This document shows, one piece after another, positions 33,090 through 41,014 of a DNA stretch of 64,000 bases. The stretch's first letter is position 1. Every line of letters begins with the position of its first letter. Origin of the DNA: Bacteroidota bacterium (GTDB taxonomy: Bacteria; Bacteroidota; Bacteroidia; Cytophagales; Cyclobacteriaceae). Location of the stretch: the NCBI GenBank assembly GCA_024280115.1, contig JAJRQT010000087.1, forward strand, positions 1-64,000, read 5' to 3'. A model generated the notes under the pieces. That model was not told the DNA's origin. It saw only the letters and a list, made by a program, of their open reading frames with translations, and did no database searches. A program made the position numbers and the translations under genes.

Positions 33090-33683
33090 TTAGACTCTAT
33101 TTTGTTCAAATTGTTCTATTTTATCCTTTATGTTCAACAGATAGTCAATATCATCATATCCATTCATCAGGCATTCTTTTTTATAAGAATTAATCTCAAA
33201 ACTTTCCTTCTCTCCGTTAGAAAGTAAAATAATTTCCTGATTTTCCAGATCAACTTTTAATTGTGTTGAAGGATCTTTTTCAACGGCATCAAAAATTTTG
33301 CTTAGAAATATTTCTGAAATCTGAACCGGCAACAGGCCATTATTCAAAGCATTATTTTTGAATATATCAGCGAAAAAGCTCGAAACAACAACTTTAAACC
33401 CATAATCATGAATGGCCCACGCTGCATGCTCACGACTCGACCCACTGCCAAAGTTTTTTGCTGCCACCAAAATTTCACCTGAATAAATATCATTATTCAG
33501 AATAAAATCAGGCTTTGGTTGATCCTTTTTATCAAACCTCCAGTCCCTGAAAAGATTTTCGCCAAACCCTTCACGAGTTGTCGCTTTCAGGAATCTCGCA
33601 GGGATAATCTGGTCGGTATCAACATTTTCTATTGGCAATGGTACCGCCGAAGATTCTATTGTTACAAATTTATCTTTAGACAT
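33090..33683 (-). CDS. leuD: 3-isopropylmalate dehydratase small subunit
   Basis: This 197-residue small subunit works with LeuC to isomerise 2- to 3-isopropylmalate. The motifs [13 protein letters not shown] and [20 protein letters not shown], plus the swivelling-domain strand [20 protein letters not shown], are complete. It lies 23 bp after leuC and 13 bp before leuA, so co-transcription is very likely. Confidence 0.96.
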   Translation of the reverse strand: MSKDKFVTIESSAVPLPIENVDTDQIIPARFLKATTREGFGENLFRDWRFDKKDQPKPDFILNNDIYSGEILVAAKNFGSGSSREHAAWAIHDYGFKVVVSSFFADIFKNNALNNGLLPVQISEIFLSKIFDAVEKDPSTQLKVDLENQEIILLSNGEKESFEINSYKKECLMNGYDDIDYLLNIKDKIEQFEQNRV

Positions 33684-33706
33684 AATTTATTTCTCTTTTG
33701 ATGATG

Positions 33707-35110
33707 TTATTTTAAAAGTGTTCTTGGGTCAATAATTTTTCCGGTCACAGCCACTGCCGCTGCTGTCAATGGGCTTGCGAGCATCGTCTTAGCTCCAGGC
33801 CCCTGACGACCTTCAAAATTTCTATTTGAAGTAGATACCGCTAATTTTCCTTCAGGGATTTTATCGTCATTCATCGCGAGACATGCAGAACATCCCGGCT
33901 GCCTCAGTTTAAAACCTGCAGCCTCCAATATTTCAGTAATGCCTTCCTCATTTGCCTGCTTTTCAACCTGTTTAGATCCCGGCACTATCCAGGCTGTTAT
34001 ATTATCTGCCTTTTTTCGTCCCTTCACAAAATTGGCTACTTCCCGCAAATCTTCAATTCGACCGTTGGTACAACTGCCTACAAATACATAGTCAACTTCC
34101 TTTCCTATAATATCATCACCAGCTTCAAAACCCATATATTTCAATGCTTTTTGGAATGTCGCAAGGTTGCTTTGCTCAATTTCATTCTCGTTTGGAATAT
34201 TACTACTAACTTTTACACCCATTCCGGGATTTGTACCATAAGTGATCATTGGCGCAATATCCGCAGCATCATAGTTTAACTCTGCATCAAAAACTGCATC
34301 CTCATCTGTTTTCAATTGCTTCCATTTCTCAATAGCCGCATCAAAGCCTTCACCTTTTGGCGCAAATTCTCTTCCTTTCATATACTCAAAAGTAGTTTCA
34401 TCAGGAGCGATCATCCCTCCCCTGGCGCCACTTTCAATGCTCATGTTACATACGGTCATTCTTCCCTCCATAGAAAGACTCCTGATCGCAGAACCGGCAA
34501 ATTCAATAAAATACCCTGTGCCACCGCTCGCAGTAATTTTTGCGATGATGTATAGAATGATATCCTTGGCTGTAACTCCTTTCGACAAAGTTCCCTCCAC
34601 GTTAATTCGCATTCTTTTTGGCTTTGGTTGAAGAATACATTGCGTAGCCAGCACCATTTCAACTTCACTTGTTCCAATACCAAAGGCAACACTACCAAAT
34701 GCTCCATGCGTAGAAGTATGACTATCCCCACAAACCATGGTCATTCCAGGCTGGGTAATTCCAAGTTGTGGTCCGATCACATGAACAATCCCTGAGAAAG
34801 GATGACTCAAACCATAAAGAGTAATACCGTGCTTTTCACAATTTTCAGTAAGCTTATTGACCTGGAAACGAGAAAGTTGATCTTTAATGGGCAAATGCTG
34901 ATCAATCGTCGGTACGTTGTGATCAGGAGTCGCCACAGTATTTTGAGGTCTGAAAACACTTATACCCCTATTCTCAATTCCGGCAAATGCCTGAGGACTA
35001 GTCACTTCATGTATCAGATGCTTATCTATATAAAGCACACTTGGGCCGCCTTTTATTTCATCGACAACATGCGCATCCCATATTTTGTCAAATAATGTTT
35101 TACCTGCCAA
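33707..35110 (-). CDS. leuC: 3-isopropylmalate dehydratase large subunit
   Basis: This 467-residue aconitase-family subunit carries the 4Fe-4S cluster: the Cys residues lie in [13 protein letters not shown] and [30 protein letters not shown] is the substrate-binding signature. The N-terminus [15 protein letters not shown] matches the family only if translation starts at the TTG 35108-35110; no in-frame ATG exists before an upstream stop, so this is an unusual TTG start. It is the first gene of the leu operon and is preceded by a candidate leader peptide and promoter. Confidence 0.95.
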   Translation of the reverse strand: MAGKTLFDKIWDAHVVDEIKGGPSVLYIDKHLIHEVTSPQAFAGIENRGISVFRPQNTVATPDHNVPTIDQHLPIKDQLSRFQVNKLTENCEKHGITLYGLSHPFSGIVHVIGPQLGITQPGMTMVCGDSHTSTHGAFGSVAFGIGTSEVEMVLATQCILQPKPKRMRINVEGTLSKGVTAKDIILYIIAKITASGGTGYFIEFAGSAIRSLSMEGRMTVCNMSIESGARGGMIAPDETTFEYMKGREFAPKGEGFDAAIEKWKQLKTDEDAVFDAELNYDAADIAPMITYGTNPGMGVKVSSNIPNENEIEQSNLATFQKALKYMGFEAGDDIIGKEVDYVFVGSCTNGRIEDLREVANFVKGRKKADNITAWIVPGSKQVEKQANEEGITEILEAAGFKLRQPGCSACLAMNDDKIPEGKLAVSTSNRNFEGRQGPGAKTMLASPLTAAAVAVTGKIIDPRTLLK

Positions 35111-35158
35111 TTTTTCTAAATTTTAATCGTAAATAATTGATTTTAATAATTGCTAAAA

Positions 35159-35254
35159 CTATCCAATAATAATACCAGGCGTAAGTGGCCTGAGGAAGGT
35201 AAGCGCTTTGAAAAACAACGCTTTTAGCGGTATGAATAATTTTTGATATGTCAT
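35159..35254 (-). CDS. Candidate Leu/Ile-rich leader peptide of the leu operon
   Basis: This 31-codon frame lies 48 bp upstream of leuC on the same strand. It reads MTYQKLFIPLKALFFK, then more Leu residues, and ends GIIIG. Six Leu and four Ile out of 31 would suit attenuation by leucine or isoleucine supply. A hairpin (AAGCG ... CGCTT) lies within it. An upstream in-frame ATG (MEYGK, 35269) is also possible. The peptide function is inference; no textbook leu leader sequence can be recalled for this phylum, and Leu/Ile richness is common in AT-rich frames. Confidence 0.35.
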   Translation of the reverse strand: MTYQKLFIPLKALFFKALTFLRPLTPGIIIG

Positions 35255-35304
35255 TTTGCCGTATTCCATTTGGCAACACCTCGTTAGTGATAATTTTAAG
35301 GATG

Positions 35305-35312
35305 CAAAGGTA
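35305..35312 (-). promoter_or_regulatory. Candidate -7 box of the leu operon promoter
   Basis: On the minus strand this reads TACCTTTG, a full match to the TAnnTTTG box used by the primary sigma factor of Bacteroidota. A clear -33 box is not evident at the usual spacing. It would start transcription about 40 bp before the candidate leader peptide. Confidence 0.5.
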
Positions 35313-35561
35313 AGAAACTTTTTATAAATTTTGCCTATTGGACCAACCACATAATTATAATTTAATAAAAAATGTATCGGGAATAGTTTTATACACTTTA
35401 TTTAGAAAATATAGACTGACATTCTTGTCTTGTTAGTTTTTATTTTAATCTTGAGTCCACTCCGATAATTTAGAGTCGATGATTTTCAATTTTTATACCC
35501 CTACTCCCTAAAGTCTGCCTGTCCGGCATGGGGAAGTCATTGAAAATCAACAAACTCTGCA

Positions 35562-35585
35562 AAGTCCCCTTCAGGGGATTTAGGG
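35562..35585. repeat. AAGTCCCC-type palindromic repeat, copy 1
   Basis: The 24-bp unit has core TCCCCTTCAGGGGA, a hairpin, followed by TTTAGGG. It differs by one base from the copy at 37863-37886. Repeats of this form are frequent between genes in Bacteroidota, to my knowledge. Confidence 0.65.
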
Positions 35586-35619
35586 ATTTTATATTTATCA
35601 GAATTGACCCAATCTTCAA

Positions 35620-36942
35620 TTATAAAAACAGCCAGCCAATGATCAATACGAAAACAATCCCGGTAATTCCCTGGAGCAAGGTGGAACCCGTCTGGCTTTT
35701 CAATGCTGTAGCAGTATCCATATCGGTGAATTGAGCAACTACCCAGAAAAAACTGTCATTTAAGTGCGATACCGTCATTGCTCCGGCTCCTACTGATAAA
35801 ACCGTTAAAGCGCGGCCAAGCGGAGCCCCCAAGCCAAATGACTCTAAAAGAGGCGCAACAATAGCCGCAGTGGTGATAATCGCAACAGTTGAAGAGCCTT
35901 GTGCAGATTTTAACACTGCTGCAATTACGAACGGTAAAAGGAGCCCTATATGTAAACCTGAAAGACTCGAACCAATAATATCTCCAATTCCCGTTGCCCT
36001 GAGGATTGCGCCGAAAGCTCCACCAGCACCGGTGATTAAAATAATTATTCCAGCTTCTTTTAATCCTGCTGTCACCCAGCTAAAGTGCGTTTCATCCTTT
36101 TTCGTATCCTTTAATTTAAATGCGAGAAATACCCCTATAAATAGCGCAACTAAAGGATTTCCAATGAAATTAGTTATCGCGGACAATGTTCCTTCTCCAA
36201 ATGGATGCGTTGGATAATTCGAAACTGATTTAAGAGCGATCAATATAATCGGGACAATTATTGGAGCAAATGACAATCTTGTGGAGGGCAGCTCTATTTC
36301 AGCTTCGCTGGTAATTTCTTCTTGCTGAACAGGTGTACCTATTTTCTGACCAATATATTTACCCCAGATTGATCCAGTTAAAGCTACAGGAATTGCAACA
36401 ATTATCCCCAGTATCATCACCAATCCGAGGTCAGCTTCCAACGCTGCCGCTGCCGCCAAAGGGCCTGGTGTTGGTGGAACAAAAACATGGGTTGCATATA
36501 ATCCCGCGGCAAGAGAAACGCCAAGCACTACTAATGGCACCTTCGTCTTTTTACTCAATGCTTTATTTAAGGAAGAAAGTATAACAAATCCGGAATCACA
36601 GTAAACAGGAATTGAAACGATGAAACCCGTAATATTCATTGCGAGAACAGAATTCTTATCGCCGACCCAATTGATTATGCGTTTGGCCATGGCCATTGCA
36701 CCACCACTTTTTTCAAGATATGCACCAATGATGGTACCAAAAGCTATAATAATGCCGATACTTCCGAGTGTCTTTCCAAATCCATTCATCAAGGTGCTTA
36801 TTACCTCTGATTCACTCAAACCTCCAACAAAACCCATCACAATCCCAGCCAGCAACAAAGACAAAAATGGGTGGAAATTATACCTGGTAGCAGCAAACAC
36901 CATTAAAACAACGACTACCACTAATGCGATCAATACAATCAT
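35620..36942 (-). CDS. GntP-family gluconate:H+ symporter
   Basis: This 440-residue inner-membrane permease has about 12 hydrophobic helices. Family motifs are AFGTIIGAYLEKSGGAMAMA, IPVYCDSGFVILSSLNKALS, THVFVPPTPGPLAAA and MTVSHLNDSFFWVVAQFTDM near the C-terminus. GntP proteins import gluconate or related sugar acids. It stands apart from the leu operon, whose promoter lies more than 1.5 kb downstream of its own start. No gluconate kinase or dehydratase is in the window, so the substrate is inferred from the family. Confidence 0.9.
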   Translation of the reverse strand: MIVLIALVVVVVLMVFAATRYNFHPFLSLLLAGIVMGFVGGLSESEVISTLMNGFGKTLGSIGIIIAFGTIIGAYLEKSGGAMAMAKRIINWVGDKNSVLAMNITGFIVSIPVYCDSGFVILSSLNKALSKKTKVPLVVLGVSLAAGLYATHVFVPPTPGPLAAAAALEADLGLVMILGIIVAIPVALTGSIWGKYIGQKIGTPVQQEEITSEAEIELPSTRLSFAPIIVPIILIALKSVSNYPTHPFGEGTLSAITNFIGNPLVALFIGVFLAFKLKDTKKDETHFSWVTAGLKEAGIIILITGAGGAFGAILRATGIGDIIGSSLSGLHIGLLLPFVIAAVLKSAQGSSTVAIITTAAIVAPLLESFGLGAPLGRALTVLSVGAGAMTVSHLNDSFFWVVAQFTDMDTATALKSQTGSTLLQGITGIVFVLIIGWLFL

Positions 36943-37038
36943 ATTTACCTTGTTTAATAAATTTTATGAAAATTACCTGAATTTCGTTTGACAACAAATC
37001 CAATGAGCTGACTATATGAATTTCATTTGGAATAAGAC

Positions 37039-37818
37039 CTATTTAATTTCATAATAACGCACATAATCCACCAGCATCTTCTGAGGAAAAATATTTTCAT
37101 CTATACCATGCCTGCCACCCCAGGTTCCTCCAATGGCTATATTGAGTATTAAATAATGAGGTTTATTAAAAGGCCAAACATCATTTCCCATTCCTTCATT
37201 TTTAAAAGTAAAATATTTATTGCTATCCACATAAAAATCTATACGATCTTCAAACCATTCAATAACATAAATATGAAAATCCTCATAGGGATGTGATACT
37301 TTTATTTTTGCCCCTTTATTGGTCTTCTTTATATGGTTATAAGCTTTTGTATGAATGTTGCCATGAATAGTATCCGGATCATAGCCAACATTTTCCATAA
37401 TATCTATCTCTCCACAATCTGGCCAGCCAATTTCAGCACGGTTGATCCCAAGCATCCAGATGGCTGGCCAGGTACCGATACCAGTCGGTAGCTTTGCCCG
37501 AACTTCAATCCTTCCGAAAAGAAAGTCTTTCTTGCCAAAGGTGATTAACCTCGCTGAAGTATAGGAAACCTCTTTATTTTTTTCGGCATGCGCTTCAATT
37601 ATCAACATTCCATCTTCTACCCTGGCATTTTCAGATTTGGCTATTGTATAAAACTGTTTTTCATTATTATATACCTCACCAGATTTATAATCCCAATTAG
37701 CAGGGTTGGGCAAACCACTGTAATTAAATTCATCCGACCAGGTTAGCTTCCAATCTTGTGAAAATCCGTTTAGGCCATAAATTAAGGCTAATGAGAGAAA
37801 AAATATCTTTTTTTTCAT
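37039..37818 (-). CDS. Secreted GH16 beta-glucanase (laminarinase-like)
   Basis: This 259-residue enzyme has a signal peptide (KIFFLSLALIYGLNGFSQ) and a single GH16 jelly-roll domain. The catalytic motif is GEIDIMENV with nucleophile Glu137, Asp139 and acid/base Glu142, and the substrate cleft carries WPAIWML. The spacing with an extra Met in the ExDxxE motif is that of beta-1,3(4)-glucanases and laminarinases. The ATG at 37818 begins the signal peptide; the longer frame reads through an AAGTCCCC repeat and is rejected. It would digest laminarin-like glucans, matching the GH3, GH5 and GH13 enzymes nearby. Confidence 0.9.
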   Translation of the reverse strand: MKKKIFFLSLALIYGLNGFSQDWKLTWSDEFNYSGLPNPANWDYKSGEVYNNEKQFYTIAKSENARVEDGMLIIEAHAEKNKEVSYTSARLITFGKKDFLFGRIEVRAKLPTGIGTWPAIWMLGINRAEIGWPDCGEIDIMENVGYDPDTIHGNIHTKAYNHIKKTNKGAKIKVSHPYEDFHIYVIEWFEDRIDFYVDSNKYFTFKNEGMGNDVWPFNKPHYLILNIAIGGTWGGRHGIDENIFPQKMLVDYVRYYEIK

Positions 37819-37862
37819 TATTGAAATAAAAATTTGATGGTTGAGTCTACTTCGAAAAATCC

Positions 37863-37886
37863 AAGTCCCCTTTAGGGGATTTAGGG
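37863..37886. repeat. AAGTCCCC-type palindromic repeat, copy 2
   Basis: AAG-TCCCCTTTAGGGGA-TTTAGGG is the second copy of the 24-bp unit at 35562-35585, differing at one loop base. It lies 45 bp upstream of the GH16 start. Confidence 0.65.
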
Positions 37887-37965
37887 GTGTGGTACTTTTC
37901 GGAGCGGGCTCGTAGCATAACATTTCAATAAAAATAGCACATTTTATGAATCAAATCTAAACATG

Positions 37966-38128
37966 GGGGCTTTGGATAGGGCAATCGGGTTTAAAGCAAA
38001 TTAATAAAAACAACCATGGTCTGTAGCTCACAGACCATTTAACAATCAAAATTTTCGGTCTGTGGGCCACAGACCGAGGTACGAAATGTTAAATTTTCCT
38101 AAACCCAATTGCCCTGGGGTTTTGGATA
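37966..38128. mobile_element. Inverted-repeat element with two paired hairpins and flanking direct repeats
   Basis: AGGGCAATCGGGTTTA (37978-37993) and its inverted copy 38100-38115 (one mismatch) bound a 138-bp unit. Inside are two 23-bp hairpins, 38016-38038 (ATGGTCTGT ... ACAGACCAT) and 38055-38077 (TCGGTCTGTG ... CACAGACCGA), sharing a GGTCTGT/ACAGACC core. GGGGCTTTGGATA (37966-37978) and GGGGTTTTGGATA (38116-38128) lie just outside as a 13-bp direct repeat with one mismatch, as expected for a target-site duplication. No protein is encoded. Confidence 0.65.
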
Positions 38129-38224
38129 ATATTTCTTAATTTGATGTAGATTTTCACACTTTTCTCCGGATTAATAGAATTAAGCACCATGAAAATGTTG
38201 GAAATTTGAAATTTAAAGAATCGG

Positions 38225-38740
38225 TCAGATTACAATCGAAATGGCTCTCAATTGTTCAGAAAACTGTAAACCTCGTTTACTGGCCTTTTCCTGATTTAGT
38301 TCAAATTTTATTTTGCCTTCTGTATCTAAAAAATTAATTATCGATCCGGCCTTACCATATCCTTCTTTTCCCGAAACAATAAGCGAGGACGAATCCTTAG
38401 TCTTTCTAATTATTTTCTTTATTCCGATATTGCATTCTTCAGATATATAAATCAGGTTGCACTCTTCAATTTCTTCCGTACATTCAAAATATCTGACTTC
38501 AATTGGAATACCCAAAAATTCTCCCTCTTCGACGGCAATTTTTTGAAAACTTCTATAATCTGATGTATTTCCAACCACACCGATTATAAATTTGTATCCT
38601 ATTTCATTTTTTGGCCAGGTCACCTGTTGGGACAGCCGATAGACAATTTCTCCGTTGTATTTGGCTTTTTGAGCATTGGTTATTTGAATGGTTATAAGAA
38701 TTAATACGAGTAAAAAATAAAATCCACGTTTAGGTACCAT
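38225..38740 (-). CDS. YfiR-family (DUF4154) secreted protein, paralogue A
   Basis: This 171-residue protein has a signal peptide (FYFLLVLILITIQITNAQ). The DUF4154/YfiR pattern is clear: QVTWPKNEIGYKFIIGVVGN, the GIPIEVRYF strand, CNLIYIS and the C-terminal INFLDTEGKIKFELN with RGLQFSEQL. In other bacteria YfiR is a periplasmic regulator of a diguanylate cyclase. No GGDEF gene is present here, so the role is unclear. Paralogue B lies about 500 bp upstream on the same strand. Confidence 0.85.
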   Translation of the reverse strand: MVPKRGFYFLLVLILITIQITNAQKAKYNGEIVYRLSQQVTWPKNEIGYKFIIGVVGNTSDYRSFQKIAVEEGEFLGIPIEVRYFECTEEIEECNLIYISEECNIGIKKIIRKTKDSSSLIVSGKEGYGKAGSIINFLDTEGKIKFELNQEKASKRGLQFSEQLRAISIVI

Positions 38741-39243
38741 AGTTAAAAAATAAAGCTGCCGTGTTTTTTGATTTAACTAATTTATGTAAAATAACGGTGA
38801 ATTGATAATAGTGAGGAAAGCGCTGAAGTAAGATTTTTATATAAGAAATACCATAGCCTCCCCTATTGCAAAATCATTATCATATTTATACTTTTCACTC
38901 AATTCATATCCTTTAAAGCATAATATTTCAGTAAAAATATGAATAGCTATTTTTCTCCGATGAATGATATTATTAATGAGACAGACGATGATTCTTAAAG
39001 CTTTACTTTAAATAATTCCTAAAATGCGATTTGATTTTCAATGTGATATTTATGGCAATTTATTAAGCGCCATCAACTTTATTTACTTGTACAGATTTAT
39101 TTGAATGTTAGCAATAATATCTCCGGCAATTCAACAGTTTATCATTACCAATGATCCACAAATTAAAAAAAGGTGCCTTTGTAGAGACACCTTTTTTATT
39201 AGAATGTTAAGCAGTTCTGGCAATAATAGCCCTAATGGATTTA
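38741..39243. other. Intergenic region between the two YfiR-like genes
   Basis: No gene is supported. It carries the terminator of the upstream YfiR gene (39166-39197) and the AT-rich promoter region of paralogue A, in which I could not fix a -7 box. Confidence 0.5.
39166..39197 (-). terminator. Intrinsic terminator after YfiR paralogue B
   Basis: AAAAAAGGTG and CACCTTTTTT form a 10-bp perfect stem with a 12-nt loop. It gives a U-run on either strand, and it lies 47 bp downstream of the reverse-strand gene ending at 39244. Confidence 0.8.
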
Positions 39244-39756
39244 CTATACCAGTATTGCAAGACTCGCCAATGAACCCGCCACTTTCAATCCATGAGATTC
39301 GGCATTTTGCTGATTTAACTCAAACTTGATTTTACCATCAATTTCTACAAAATTGATAACTGCCCCTCTCTGGGCCAAACCCGGTTTATCAGTGACGATA
39401 AGAACTGATTGATTTCCTGTTTGAGAGATTATTTTATCTATTTTCCCGCTTTCAGAATTTGCCACATAAAGGATATTGCAATCACCAATTTCCGTGGCCG
39501 AACTAATTCTCCTAACTTCGATTGGCATACCATTGATCTTTTTGGTCGCGGCCAGCGAATTCAAATCCTTTTGTATTTTGGAATTTCCAAATACTCCGAT
39601 TACGAATTTCCCGGAACCCTGGTTATCCGGCCATTTCACATACTTGCAAAAATTGTAAATGAAAATACTGTGATACTTTTCTTTTTGAACCCATGCTGAC
39701 TGAAATGTAACTATCATCAAAAACATTCCTATCAACACCACACTTATTTTCTTCAT
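39244..39756 (-). CDS. YfiR-family (DUF4154) secreted protein, paralogue B
   Basis: This 170-residue protein has a signal peptide (VVLIGMFLMIVTFQSAW). It aligns with paralogue A through VKWPDNQGSGKFVIGVFGNS, GMPIEVRRI, CNILYVANS and INFVEIDGKIKFELNQQNAE. The two genes are a diverged tandem duplication on one strand but are separated by a strong terminator, so they are probably controlled separately. Function is unknown. Confidence 0.87.
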   Translation of the reverse strand: MKKISVVLIGMFLMIVTFQSAWVQKEKYHSIFIYNFCKYVKWPDNQGSGKFVIGVFGNSKIQKDLNSLAATKKINGMPIEVRRISSATEIGDCNILYVANSESGKIDKIISQTGNQSVLIVTDKPGLAQRGAVINFVEIDGKIKFELNQQNAESHGLKVAGSLASLAILV

Positions 39757-40258
39757 ATTAGTTATCTATTATTAATTGCATAAAAGACAAAAATAACCAG
39801 CGCCGGTTTGTGTATCAAAAAAGCACAATTACAGGCTCGTTAAATTCTGCAAGATATAAACGCTTTAACTCCTATTGGCTATGATTTCTTTCCAAATTCC
39901 ATAAAAATCAACATCGGTCTTTCCTTGGTAATTAGATTGTTTTATATCAAGTTTTAATTGGTGTTTTAGATGAAATAATTGGATTTGTGGATAAATGGTT
40001 GCTTTCATTCTTTAATATTTTTCAATTAACTGTTGATTCATCTGCTACCTATAGTATTATTAGTGAAAAAGATTTTTTTGTTACATACCATGAAAATAGA
40101 ATTCTATTAAATATACTGCTGCCTAAAAAACCTTATAAAACCTGTTACGAGAAGAATCTATGTGGATTGAGACAATGATAGAATGAGATAATGAAAATTA
40201 AAAAAAAAGTATGCTTCCTTTTAAAAATAATAAGGGCAAAATTCATACTCTGTCCTGA
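39757..40258. other. Intergenic region with a single AATG array
   Basis: Three 8-mers at 40172-40195 (ACAATGAT, AGAATGAG, ATAATGAA) match the AATG arrays at 11961 and 23743, here without an inverted partner. A 63-residue forward frame at 39987-40178 has no recognisable features and ends inside this array, so I do not call it a gene. Confidence 0.5.
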
Positions 40259-40630
40259 TTAATCTAAATCTTCAACGAAATATATAGCATTCTTATTCAG
40301 ATCATAAAAGCCAAATTCATTTGTTTTCCAGGGCGTATTTTCGACAAACCTATCTCTATTTACTGTTCCTTTTTCTACAAATTCCTCAAATAGCGGCACA
40401 ATATTCTTGACGAATACTCTTACTACAGAACCGCCAGGTAAAGGATCCTCAACAGTATCCGCATGCCATTGCAAATGAATGGAAAGATTATCCCAGTAAA
40501 GCACGGCATACATCTCATCGAAAAATCGCGATTCAAAACCAGTATTAACTTTATACCATGTGGTATCTCTCAGGATATCAGAAGAAGGCAAAACAGGTAT
40601 AATGGAAAGTAATTGTGCTTTTGTGTCCAT
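40259..40630 (-). CDS. VOC-superfamily (glyoxalase/bleomycin-resistance-like) protein
   Basis: This 123-residue cytosolic protein has the single beta-alpha-beta-beta-beta pair typical of VOC proteins: LSIIPVLPSSDILRDTTWYK, FESRFFDEMYAVLYWDNLSI, VRVFVKNIVPLFEEFV and EFGFYDLNKNAIYFVED. Such proteins act as dimers, as glyoxalases, dioxygenases or antibiotic-sequestering proteins. Metal-ligand positions are not obvious, which favours a binding role. It is a single gene on its strand. Confidence 0.8.
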   Translation of the reverse strand: MDTKAQLLSIIPVLPSSDILRDTTWYKVNTGFESRFFDEMYAVLYWDNLSIHLQWHADTVEDPLPGGSVVRVFVKNIVPLFEEFVEKGTVNRDRFVENTPWKTNEFGFYDLNKNAIYFVEDLD

Positions 40631-41014
40631 AGTTTGAAATCGATTGAGTGGGGAGGATCATTGAATACTCCTTTGAGTCGTTATATGACCAACTAATTCT
40701 GTACTGGTTTGTTATGATGACTTACGCTATATCCGTTAAAGTTGTCCATCACTTTGTTAAACGTAGAGGTTGTGTCGGACTATTATATTTAAAGTTCAAT
40801 CATCAATGCAGTTATCTGCGATTTACCAGTTAATGATGTGTTATTTTTTTATTCCCAATTCCATAAATAGCCAATATTTCATTAACTTGCGCGAAAATTT
40901 TTCTCCTTAAAAATAATCTTACGATCCGAATGCTAACCAACTGTATATTAACGCGGACTTGTTATCAGTTCGCAGATTTTTTTAAGGATAAATAAAAATT
41001 AAATTTTATATAAT
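40631..41014. other. Intergenic region upstream of ppdK
   Basis: No gene is supported. A 61-residue forward frame (40648-40833) has no features. The AT-rich stretch before 41015 should hold the ppdK promoter; TAACTTGC near 40884 resembles a -7 box only loosely. Confidence 0.4.

Larger units (their letters stand above)
35111..35619. other. Leader and intergenic region upstream of leuC
   Basis: Besides the leader peptide and -7 box, this stretch holds an inverted repeat TGATTTTCAAT/ATTGAAAATCA around 35474-35550 and the AAGTCCCC repeat at 35562-35585, close to the end of the GntP gene. No other gene is supported. Confidence 0.5.

Noticed and set aside
39987-40178. 63-residue forward frame
   Set aside because: No signal, domain or conserved pattern, and its end lies in a repeat array.
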